From assembly GCA_002307315.1 (NCBI GenBank), contig DBTZ01000039.1:59489-103430 (forward strand): a stretch of DNA of 43,942 nucleotides. The letters are read 5' to 3'. How positions within the stretch are numbered: position 1 is the first letter of the stretch; every line of letters begins with the position of its first letter. A model generated the notes under the pieces. That model saw only the letters and a list, made by a program, of their open reading frames with translations. It had not been told where the DNA came from and did not search any database. Shown here in pieces: positions 7,653 through 16,451 of the stretch. The stretch comes from Alphaproteobacteria bacterium UBA1303. Its GTDB lineage: Bacteria; Pseudomonadota; Alphaproteobacteria; Micropepsales; Micropepsaceae. Made by a program: the position numbers and the translations under genes.

Positions 7653-10600
7653 ATGTCCATCGACAATATTTCCTCTTATACGACCGCCCAAATTGCAAAG
7701 TTGACCGCCAACGATATTCAGTCCCTTTCGGCGGACGACATAGCATCGCTAAGCGCTTCGCAGATCGGAGCGATCAGTGCGAGCGGAATTGCCGTTCTCT
7801 CTGAGGATCAGTTACAGGCGATTTCGACAAACGCGATTTCCGGGCTGAAAGCCTCCCAGATTCAAAAACTCAGCAGCTCGCTGACCTTCAGCGCCGATCA
7901 GTTGCAGCTTCTCAACAGCCAGCAGATCAAGGCGTTGAGTACCGCGCAGGTTCAGAACATCAGCGCCGACGACATTGCCAATTTCAGTTCGACGCAGGTC
8001 GGTGCGCTCGATGCGACGGACTTTGCCGCCCTGTCTGCGGATCAGGTTGCGGCTCTTTCGACCAAGATTACCGGTTTGACGACGGCAGAGCTTGCGAAGT
8101 TGTCGACCGACGACATGGCCGAGTTCTCCGCCGAACAAATTGCGGCGCTGAACACCACGCAGCTTGCGGCGCTGAGTGCGACCAATTTTGCGGCGTTGAG
8201 CGGAGATCAGATCAAGACGATGACCACGACTCAGGTCTCCAGCCTGAGCGCGGCGCAGATCAAGGCGATGACGACGACGCAATTCGCCGCTCTGCAGGAT
8301 ACCCAAATTGCCGCCCTGAACGCCAAGCAGATCGCGGCATTGAACGCGAGTAATTTTTCGTCGTTGAGCGAGGCGCAGGTCTCGCAACTGAGTACGACCC
8401 TGATCAGTTCGGTTGCGGCCAACGTGATCGGCGGACTGACGACGACTGATGCCGGCGAATTGAGTTCCACGCAAGTGGCGGCGTTGACCGTCAATCAGGT
8501 CAAGGCGCTTTCCGCCGACATGCTGTCGAACCTCAAGACCGAGGCGCTGGCCGCACTGACGGCGTCCCAGATTGCCGTTTTGACCGCAACGCAGCTCACC
8601 GGGCTTTCCGATACCGCCCTCGGCACTCTGACGTCGACCCAGGTCGGAGAACTCACCGCCAAACAGATCGGTCAATTGGGAACCAGCAAGATCGCCCAGT
8701 TGTCGACGACGCAGCTTGACGGCCTGACGGCGACGCAGATCAAGTCGCTGACATCCAGCGCCCTTTCGGCGCTGACCGCCACCCAGGTTCAATCGCTCGA
8801 ACAGGATCAGCTTAGCGGTCTGACTGCCCAGCAGATCAAGTCGATGGCGCTGACCGACGTCGAAGAGCTGACCGCCACCCAGGTGTCCAATTTGAACGCG
8901 ACGCAGCTCGGCGCACTGTCGAACACCGCGATCGCCGGCCTCGATACGACGACTATTTCCGCGCTGAGCACGACGCAAATCGCCGGGATGACGGCCGCCC
9001 AGCTTGCCGCGCTGACCACCACCCAGTTCAGTAATCTCGCCACCACTCAGATTGCGGCGCTGACCGTCAAACAACTTGCGGGCTTAGGCTCGGCTGCGAT
9101 TTCGGCGTTGACATCGACCCAGGCGGATAATCTCGACGCGACGCAGATTCAGGCTATTTCCACCAACGCGCTCAAAGGGCTTACCGCCACAGACATCAAC
9201 GATCTGTCGACGACCGATATCGCCCAGTTGACGGCGAAGCAACTTGCCGTGCTGTCCACGTCGCAACTGTCCGGGCTGACTGCCACGTCGCTCGGCGCTC
9301 TGACCTCGACCCAGATCGGTTCGTTGACCGCCAAGCAGGTCGATATGCTCGGCTCCGCCAACGTTGCCTTGCTGTCCACGTTGCAGATCGACGGCTTGAC
9401 GGCGGCACAGATGAAGTCGCTGTCGTCGACCACCCTGTCGGCATTGACCGATACGCAGATGCAATCGCTCAGCACGACGCAGGTCGGCGGCATCAGCACC
9501 AAGCAGATCAGCGGCATGTCGGCGACGGATCTGCTCGATCTGTCCGACGAGCAAATCTCGGGTTTGACCAATGCGCAGATTGCCGCGTTGTCCAACACCG
9601 CGGTCGGTACGCTGGGAACGACGACGCTCGCCGCCCTGACCGGGACGCAGATCGCCGCGCTCACCGCCAAGCAGCTTGCCGCGCTGACCACGACGCTGAT
9701 CGGCGATCTTGCGACCACGCAGGTTTCGGCTCTGACGGCCAAACAGCTCGCCTCGCTTAGTGCTACCGCGCTTTCGTCGCTCGACCAAACCCATACCCAG
9801 GCGCTCAGCTCGACGCAGCTCAACGCCATCTCGTCGAAGGTCTTCGCCAGTTTGTCGTCGACCGATGCCGGCGAGTTGTCCGACGCCCAGGCCGCCGCGC
9901 TGAGTGCCAACGCGATCCAGTCGCTGTCGGCCACGGCGCTGTCGGGTCTGAGCACGACCGCTATCGCCGCATTGACCGGTACGCAATTGGCAAAGTTGAC
10001 CGCGACGCAGTTGTCCGGCCTGAACACCACCGCGCTGACCGCCTTGACGACGGAGCAGATCGGCAAGTTGACCGGCAAACAGATTAATGGTCTCGGCACC
10101 GACATCACCAATCTGGCGACCACCCAGATTTCCGCTTTGACCACGACGCAGGTCGCCGCGCTGTCGACGGCCACCCTGTCGGCATTGAGCGACACTCAGG
10201 CCAAGTTGCTGGATACCACCCAGATCGGCGCTTTGACCGCCGCGCAGTTGAAGGCGCTGTCGTCGACGGATTTCGGCGAGTTGTCCACGACCCAGGTCAC
10301 CAATCTTACGGCGACCCAGCTTTCGGCGCTTTCGACGGACAACCTGAAACTTTTGGATGCCACCGAAATTTCCGGCCTGTCGGATAAGATTTCCGGCATG
10401 TCCGCGTCGCAACTTGCCGCGTTGACAACGACGCAGGCCCGGGCGCTGACTACCGATCAGGTGGCCGCCCTGACCACGGCACAAATCAAGGGACTGGGCG
10501 CCACCAATTTGTCGGCGCTCGATGCCACCCGCACCGCGGCGCTGACGACGACCCAGGTCGCCGCCATAACCGCCACCGAATTGGCGAATCTGACCTCCAC

Positions 10601-13600
10601 CGACATCGGCGAGTTGACGAGTACGCAACTCGCGAGCTTTACCGCCGCGCAGCTTAAGTCGCTTGATGCGGATGCGGTATCAGGCCTTACGGAAACGTCC
10701 GTCGTTGGTCTGACCGCTTCGCAGATCGGCTCGCTGACCTCGACACAACTGTCCGGTCTTAGCACCACGGCGCTGGCTGCCTTGACGGAAACCCAGGCCG
10801 GTGCGCTGACGTCCAAGCAGATCGCCGGGTTTACCTCCGAACAGATTACCATCCTGAAAGATACGCAGATCAGCAACCTGACCGCCTCGCAGATCGGGGC
10901 GCTGACGTCGACCACCCTGTCGGCGCTGAGCAGTACCCAGGTGCAGGCGCTGACTTCATCTCAGGTCGCGGCGTTGACCTCGACGCAACTGAAGTCGTTG
11001 TCGTCCACGGATTTCGGCGATTTCGGCACCGATCAGGTCGGCGAATTGTCGGCGACGCAATTGGCGGCGCTTTCGACCACCAATATCAACAGTCTGACCA
11101 CAGGAGAAGTCGCCGCTTTGGCGACGACGCAAATCGTCGGATTGACCGCCACACAGCTAACGGCATTGACCACGACGCTGATCGGCGGGCTTAGCAACGA
11201 TCAAGTAGCCGCCCTGACCACGACGCAGGTCAAGGGGCTGGGGGCGACCAATCTGGCGGCGTTCAGCGCGGATCAAACCGCATCGCTGACCACGACCCAG
11301 ATCAACGCCCTCACTGCGACCGAATTGTCCGGTCTGCAAGCCACCGACATCGGCGAATTGACGAGTACACAAATCGCAAGCTTGTCCACCGCGCAACTCA
11401 AGGGGTTGACCTCGACCGCGCTATCGGGAATGGGCAGCGATGCCATAACCGGCTTGAACAGCACGAAGGTCGCCGCTTTGACCACGACGCAATTGTCGGG
11501 TCTGACCGCTACCGCGCTGGGAAATCTGTCCTCGACCCAGGTCGGCCAGTTGACCAATGCCCAGTTGGCGGGCATGGGCACCACCAATCTGTCGTCCCTG
11601 ACGCAGGATCAAATCGGCGGTTTGACTACGGCACAGATCAAGGCATTGTCGTCGACCAATTTGTCGGCACTGGCCGGTACCCAGGTTCAGGCTCTGAGCA
11701 CGACTCAGCTCAATGCTTTGACGGTGACGCAGTTGAAGGCGTTGTCGAGCACCGACATCAACGAGATGACCTCCGACGAGATGGTCGCACTGAAGGATAC
11801 GCAGATTGCGGCGCTTTCTGCCACCGCCATCAAGGGATTGGGGGCGGACGTCATCTCGGCGTTGACCACGACCCAGATCAACGCATTGACCGCCACGCAA
11901 CTTACGGCGCTGTCTACGACCCAGGTCGGCGCGTTGACTGCCGATCAAATCGGAGCGTTGTATACGACGCAGATCAAGAATTTGGGCAGCACCAACCTGT
12001 CGGCGCTGACTGCGGATCAATCCGCATTGCTCAGCACAGGGCAGATTAATGCCATCAGCACGACCGAATTGGCCGGGTTGACGCTAAGCGATCTTGGCGA
12101 ATTGTCGGCCACGCAGATCGGCTACTTCTCCACCACGCAGCTTAAGTCGCTGACCGCGACCGCGCTGTCGGGCATGACTCAGGATGCCATTCAGGCCCTG
12201 AAAGACACGCAGATTCAGGTCCTGACTACGACGCAACTGTCCGGTCTAAGCACCGCCGCGCTGGGCAATCTGTCCTCGACCCAGATCGGCTATCTGAACA
12301 CCAGCCAACTGTCGGCGCTGAGCGCCACCAATCTGGGTCTGCTGACCGAGGATCAACTCGACGGCCTGTCTGCGACACAAATCAAGGTATTGTCTTCGAC
12401 CATCCTGTCGGCGCTGGCCGAAACCCAGGTTCAGTCGCTGAACACGACCCAGGTCGGCGCTCTGACTGCGAATCAGATTAAGAGCCTCTCGGCGACCGAC
12501 TTCGGCGAATTCAGTTCGGACCAGTTGGGCGAGCTTGGCGCGACGCAGATCGCGGCGCTTTCGACCACCAACCTCAATGCCATGAACTCCGACGACGTCG
12601 GGGCTCTGTCAACGACCCAGATCACGGTGCTGACCAAGACGCAGTTGGCGGGGTTGAGCACGACCGTGATCGGCGCGTTGAGCAGCAGTCAGATTGGCGC
12701 GTTGACGTCGACGCAGATCAAGGGACTCGGCACGACCTTCCTGTCGCAGTTGAATGCGGATCAGACCGCGGCGCTGACGACGACGCAGATCGACGTCATC
12801 ACCGCCACGTCGTTGCAGAACCTGACCGCCACCGACGTCGGCGATCTGACCAGTACGCAGGTTGGAAAATTCGACGCCACGCAGCTTAAGGCGCTGACCG
12901 CGACCGCGCTGTCGGGAATGAATGCGGATGTCGTCAAGACCCTGAAAGACACGCAGATCCAGGTTCTGACTACGACGCAACTGTCCGGTCTAAGCACCGC
13001 CGCGCTGGGCAATCTGTCCTCGACCCAGATCGGCAATATGAGCACCAGTCAGCTATCGGCGCTGAGCACCACCAATCTGAAGCTGCTGACCGAAGATCAG
13101 CTCGACGGCCTGAGCACGACGCAGATTTCGTCGCTGTCGGCGACCATCCTGTCGGCGCTGACCGGTACCCAGGTCCAGTCGCTGAGCACGGCTCAGGTCG
13201 GTGCGATATCGACGACCTTGATCAAGTCGCTGTCGACGACCGACTTCGGCGAGCTCAGTTCGGACCAGTTGGCCGGGCTCGGCACCGACCAGATTGCGGC
13301 GCTTTCGACCACCAACCTCAAGACCTTGGGCACCGACGACGTTGCCGCGTTGACCACGACCCAAATCACGGCGTTGACCAAGACGCAGATCGCGGCCTTG
13401 ACCACGACGATCGTCGATGCATTGTCCACCGATCAAGTGAAAGCGTTGAGCGCGACGCAGATCGTCGGTCTCACTTCCGACAATCTGTCGCGGCTGAGCG
13501 CGGAGCAATCCGCGGCGTTGACCACGACCGCAATCGACGTCATTACCGCTACGGCGTTGCAGAGTCTGACCGCCACCGACGTCGGCGATTTGACCAGCAC

Positions 13601-16223
13601 GCAGGTAAAGGTCTTCGACGCCACGCAGCTTAAGGCGCTGACCGCGGCCGCGTTGTCGGGAATGAGCGAAGACGCCATCAAGGCCCTGAAGGACACGCAG
13701 ATCCAGGCCCTGACCACGACGCAATTGACGAATCTCTCCTCTGCGGCGCTGGCCAACTTCACCTCGACCCAGATCGGCGAACTCAGTGCCAGCCAGTTGG
13801 GAGCTCTGAGCACCACCAATCTGGGGCTGCTGACCGAGGATCAGCTCAACGGCCTGACCTCGACGCAGATTTCGTCGCTGTCGTCGACCGATCTGTCCGC
13901 ATTTACCTCGGACCAGGTCCCAACGCTCGACAGCAACCAAATCGGCGGGCTGACTACCAAGCAACTGCTGGCGATGGCGAAGGCCGACTTCGAGGAGTTG
14001 TCGGGAACCCAGCTTTCCGAACTGAAGGGCACGCAGATCGCGGCGCTCACCACGACCAACCTCAACACGATGGACTCCGCAGAGACTGCGATGCTGACCA
14101 CGGATCAGATCAAGGCTCTGACCAAGACGCAATTGTCGGGGCTGTCGACGACCGTGATCGACAATCTGACGACCACTCAAGTCAGCGCCTTGGACCCGGC
14201 TCAAGTCGGCTGGCTGTCGACATCCAACTTCAAGGAGCTGGACGCCGATCAGATCGCCAAGCTGACCACGACGCAGATGGCAACCGTCACCGTCACTCAA
14301 CTGCAGAGCCTGGATGCCACCGACGTGGGCGAACTGTCCAGCACGCAGGTTTCACACCTTACCACCGCGCAGCTCAAGGCGCTGACCGGAACGGCGCTCT
14401 CGGGCATCACCGATGCGGCCACCAAGTCTCTCGGCGATACGCTGGTTCAGTCTTTGACCACGGCGCAGTTGTCGGTTCTCGAAACTACGGCACTGAATTA
14501 TCTCTCCTCGACCCAGATCGGTCAGTTGACCAACGCCCAGCTTGCTGGCTTGGGCACCACCAATCTGGCGGCCCTGACCACGACGCAGCTCAACGGTCTG
14601 ACCTCGGCGCAGATTGCGGCGCTGTCGACCGACAACCTGTCGGCCCTGACCACGACCCAAGTTCAGTCGCTGGACGAAGATCAGATTCAAGGACTGACCA
14701 CCAAGCAGTTGCAGGCGATGTCGGCAGACGACTTCGGCGAATTGTCGACGACCGAACTTGCGCAATTGTCGACGGATCAGATCAAGGTTCTGGCGACCAC
14801 CAGTCTCGGCACCTTGGACACGACCGACCTCGCAGCGTTGACCACGACGCAGATCCAGGTTCTGTCCAAGACCCAGTTGGCGGAGTTGACAACCACGCAG
14901 GTCGCCGGCCTGACGACGACGCAGGTTTCCGCTCTGCTACCGTCGCAGATCGGCTGGCTGACGACGACCAACTTCAATGCGTTGACATCGACGCAGACCG
15001 CCAAGCTGGACGGCAATCAGATCGCGGCCATCACCGTCACCGAAATGCAAAACCTGACGTCTACCGACGCGGGCGAACTGAAGGCAAGCCAGATACCGTC
15101 CTTTACCGCCACGCAGCTTAAGGCGCTGACGTCCGCCGCGTTGTCGGGGATGAGTTCCACGGCGATCCAGGCTTTGAACGAGACGACGCAGATTCCGTCA
15201 CTGACCACGACGCAGTTGTCGGGTCTGACCACCACGGCGCTGCATAACCTCACGTCGGCCCAGATCGGCAGCTTGGCGGCCAGCCAGCTTGCGGGCATGG
15301 GCGGCAATCTGGCGGAACTGACCACGACGCAGATCGACGGTCTGACCGCGGGGCAGATTGCGGCACTGTCGACGACCGCCCTGGCGGCGCTGACCGTGAC
15401 TCAAATCGGGTCTCTGGATGCAGACCAGATCGAAGCTCTGACGGCGGCACAAATCGCCGGCGTGTCGTCCGACGATTTCTTCGAGGATTTGACGACGACG
15501 CAACTCACCGGGTTGACGGCGACCCAGACCGCGGCGATCTCTACCACCGACATCGCTACGCTCGACTCCACCGAGTTCAGCGCTCTGACGACGACCTCGC
15601 TCGGTGCTCTAACGGCCAATCAGATCGGGTCGCTCCAGACCACCAACTTCTCTACCCTGGATGCCACCGATCTGGCGTCGCTGACGACGGGTGCGCTCGG
15701 CGCGTTGACGACGACGGCTATCGGGCAACTGGCGGCGACTTCCTTCGCTCAGCTCGATGCGGACAAGTTCGCGGCTCTGACGACGACGGCCCTCGGCGCC
15801 TTGGACGATCTCCAGATCGCTCAAGTCGCGAACGCCGACTTCGCCACGCTGGATGCGAACGAGTTCGCCGCTCTGACGACAACGGCTCTCGGCGGCATAA
15901 CTGCTGGACAGATCGCCGAACTACCGGCAGCCGACATCGCCACGCTGGACAAGACGGAGTTCGGGTTGCTCGGCACCGGGACGATCACGGGGATGACCAC
16001 GGATCAAGTCAAGCAGTTGACGACGGATGTCATGGCAAACATCACCGATGCTGAGGCTACCGCGTTGAAAGCCGGCACCGGTCTGCTTGCCGCCCTGACA
16101 TCGACGCAGATCGCCGCCCTGGGCACCACTGACAGCGACTCGATCAAGTCATTCAAGGATGCCAGTGTGGCCAGTACGTTCAACACGGCTTTGTCGACGA
16201 CGCAGATAGCCTATCTCACGTAA
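7653..16223 (+). CDS. Giant Ser/Thr-rich octapeptide-repeat protein (2856 aa)
   Basis: The whole protein is an array of about 350 octapeptides with the pattern Q-[IVL]-x-x-L-[ST]-x-[TADS], for example QIAALTTT or QVGELSST. Roughly a third of residues are Ser or Thr by eye. There is no Cys, Trp is limited to two GWL sites, and Pro, His and Arg are rare. Octads group into about ten blocks of about 248 residues (31 octads), marked by a recurring [TA]-D-F-G-E-L segment. Four 32-residue units (15573-15956) precede an irregular C-terminus. I see no signal peptide, membrane segment or known domain. The start at 7653 has a good Shine-Dalgarno; an in-frame ATG at 7617 has none. Each octad reads as [ST]-x-x-[QED] followed by hydrophobics, which fits short capped helices or a solenoid (inference). 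The likely role is a surface or secreted structural protein or adhesin. The O-GlcNAc-transferase gene downstream makes it a candidate glycoprotein. Confidence 0.85.
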   Translation: MSIDNISSYTTAQIAKLTANDIQSLSADDIASLSASQIGAISASGIAVLSEDQLQAISTNAISGLKASQIQKLSSSLTFSADQLQLLNSQQIKALSTAQVQNISADDIANFSSTQVGALDATDFAALSADQVAALSTKITGLTTAELAKLSTDDMAEFSAEQIAALNTTQLAALSATNFAALSGDQIKTMTTTQVSSLSAAQIKAMTTTQFAALQDTQIAALNAKQIAALNASNFSSLSEAQVSQLSTTLISSVAANVIGGLTTTDAGELSSTQVAALTVNQVKALSADMLSNLKTEALAALTASQIAVLTATQLTGLSDTALGTLTSTQVGELTAKQIGQLGTSKIAQLSTTQLDGLTATQIKSLTSSALSALTATQVQSLEQDQLSGLTAQQIKSMALTDVEELTATQVSNLNATQLGALSNTAIAGLDTTTISALSTTQIAGMTAAQLAALTTTQFSNLATTQIAALTVKQLAGLGSAAISALTSTQADNLDATQIQAISTNALKGLTATDINDLSTTDIAQLTAKQLAVLSTSQLSGLTATSLGALTSTQIGSLTAKQVDMLGSANVALLSTLQIDGLTAAQMKSLSSTTLSALTDTQMQSLSTTQVGGISTKQISGMSATDLLDLSDEQISGLTNAQIAALSNTAVGTLGTTTLAALTGTQIAALTAKQLAALTTTLIGDLATTQVSALTAKQLASLSATALSSLDQTHTQALSSTQLNAISSKVFASLSSTDAGELSDAQAAALSANAIQSLSATALSGLSTTAIAALTGTQLAKLTATQLSGLNTTALTALTTEQIGKLTGKQINGLGTDITNLATTQISALTTTQVAALSTATLSALSDTQAKLLDTTQIGALTAAQLKALSSTDFGELSTTQVTNLTATQLSALSTDNLKLLDATEISGLSDKISGMSASQLAALTTTQARALTTDQVAALTTAQIKGLGATNLSALDATRTAALTTTQVAAITATELANLTSTDIGELTSTQLASFTAAQLKSLDADAVSGLTETSVVGLTASQIGSLTSTQLSGLSTTALAALTETQAGALTSKQIAGFTSEQITILKDTQISNLTASQIGALTSTTLSALSSTQVQALTSSQVAALTSTQLKSLSSTDFGDFGTDQVGELSATQLAALSTTNINSLTTGEVAALATTQIVGLTATQLTALTTTLIGGLSNDQVAALTTTQVKGLGATNLAAFSADQTASLTTTQINALTATELSGLQATDIGELTSTQIASLSTAQLKGLTSTALSGMGSDAITGLNSTKVAALTTTQLSGLTATALGNLSSTQVGQLTNAQLAGMGTTNLSSLTQDQIGGLTTAQIKALSSTNLSALAGTQVQALSTTQLNALTVTQLKALSSTDINEMTSDEMVALKDTQIAALSATAIKGLGADVISALTTTQINALTATQLTALSTTQVGALTADQIGALYTTQIKNLGSTNLSALTADQSALLSTGQINAISTTELAGLTLSDLGELSATQIGYFSTTQLKSLTATALSGMTQDAIQALKDTQIQVLTTTQLSGLSTAALGNLSSTQIGYLNTSQLSALSATNLGLLTEDQLDGLSATQIKVLSSTILSALAETQVQSLNTTQVGALTANQIKSLSATDFGEFSSDQLGELGATQIAALSTTNLNAMNSDDVGALSTTQITVLTKTQLAGLSTTVIGALSSSQIGALTSTQIKGLGTTFLSQLNADQTAALTTTQIDVITATSLQNLTATDVGDLTSTQVGKFDATQLKALTATALSGMNADVVKTLKDTQIQVLTTTQLSGLSTAALGNLSSTQIGNMSTSQLSALSTTNLKLLTEDQLDGLSTTQISSLSATILSALTGTQVQSLSTAQVGAISTTLIKSLSTTDFGELSSDQLAGLGTDQIAALSTTNLKTLGTDDVAALTTTQITALTKTQIAALTTTIVDALSTDQVKALSATQIVGLTSDNLSRLSAEQSAALTTTAIDVITATALQSLTATDVGDLTSTQVKVFDATQLKALTAAALSGMSEDAIKALKDTQIQALTTTQLTNLSSAALANFTSTQIGELSASQLGALSTTNLGLLTEDQLNGLTSTQISSLSSTDLSAFTSDQVPTLDSNQIGGLTTKQLLAMAKADFEELSGTQLSELKGTQIAALTTTNLNTMDSAETAMLTTDQIKALTKTQLSGLSTTVIDNLTTTQVSALDPAQVGWLSTSNFKELDADQIAKLTTTQMATVTVTQLQSLDATDVGELSSTQVSHLTTAQLKALTGTALSGITDAATKSLGDTLVQSLTTAQLSVLETTALNYLSSTQIGQLTNAQLAGLGTTNLAALTTTQLNGLTSAQIAALSTDNLSALTTTQVQSLDEDQIQGLTTKQLQAMSADDFGELSTTELAQLSTDQIKVLATTSLGTLDTTDLAALTTTQIQVLSKTQLAELTTTQVAGLTTTQVSALLPSQIGWLTTTNFNALTSTQTAKLDGNQIAAITVTEMQNLTSTDAGELKASQIPSFTATQLKALTSAALSGMSSTAIQALNETTQIPSLTTTQLSGLTTTALHNLTSAQIGSLAASQLAGMGGNLAELTTTQIDGLTAGQIAALSTTALAALTVTQIGSLDADQIEALTAAQIAGVSSDDFFEDLTTTQLTGLTATQTAAISTTDIATLDSTEFSALTTTSLGALTANQIGSLQTTNFSTLDATDLASLTTGALGALTTTAIGQLAATSFAQLDADKFAALTTTALGALDDLQIAQVANADFATLDANEFAALTTTALGGITAGQIAELPAADIATLDKTEFGLLGTGTITGMTTDQVKQLTTDVMANITDAEATALKAGTGLLAALTSTQIAALGTTDSDSIKSFKDASVASTFNTALSTTQIAYLT
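8112..15476 (+). repeat. Higher-order tandem repeat, about 744 bp per unit, ten copies
   Basis: The landmark Asp codon of the [TA]-D-F-G-E-L segment falls at 8112, 8856, 9528, 10269, 11010, 11754, 12498, 13242, 13986, 14730 and 15474. Spacings are 744, 672, 741, 741 and then six times exactly 744 nt (31 octads of 24 nt). The two 741 steps are each explained by one 7-residue unit (near 10096 and 10380), and the 672 step by three missing octads. Units at 12198-12290 and 12942-13034 are nearly identical in DNA, which suggests recent copying between neighbours. Confidence 0.9.
15573..15956 (+). repeat. C-terminal 96-bp repeat (four copies, 32 residues each)
   Basis: Within the giant gene, units starting at 15573, 15669, 15765 and 15861 follow the pattern [ED/K]-F-A-A-L-T-T-T, A-L-G-A-L, Q-I-x-x-L, F-x-T-L-D-A, each of four octads. 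A fifth start (EFGLL) occurs at 15957 and then decays. This arrangement differs from the 248-residue blocks upstream and may be a C-terminal cap or targeting region. Confidence 0.85.
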
Positions 16224-16267
16224 GCGTTGGATTTGCCGGCGGCATCGTCGCCGGATCGAAGGGCAGT

Positions 16268-16301
16268 CACCAAGGGCGCGACGAAGGCCGCGCCCTTGGT
16301 G
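16268..16301 (+). terminator. Perfect 13-bp hairpin after the giant repeat gene
   Basis: CACCAAGGGCGCG at 16268-16280 pairs perfectly with CGCGCCCTTGGTG at 16289-16301 around an 8-base loop. It starts 44 bases after the stop codon of the repeat gene. There is no immediate T-run, so it may act as a rho-dependent end, an RNA 3'-end stabiliser or a partial attenuator of the glycosyltransferase gene that follows at 16452. Confidence 0.65.
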
Positions 16302-16451
16302 CGTCCGGGGTGCGATTTTCGCCATTTCCGCCAGGCTTCCGGCCGCGTTTTAGCGGTTTGGTAACCTTAATACTTCACATTTCATCGACGAAAAGGCAGG
16401 GCTCGGTGGTTGGGGGCCGTATCGTTTGCCGACATTCGACGGAGTAGTCAG

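Noticed and set aside
7812..15824. Many long antisense open frames inside the giant gene (rich in Arg/Gly/Gln or in Ala/Val/Cys)
   Set aside because: They are mirror images of the octapeptide code on the other strand, with the same 24-nt period and no starts or independent protein character.
7653..16223. CRISPR array or microsatellite DNA, suggested by the dense 24-nt periodicity
   Set aside because: The periodicity is codon-exact, varies at synonymous positions and continues as one open frame over 8.5 kb with a ribosome-binding site. There are no identical repeats with unique spacers.
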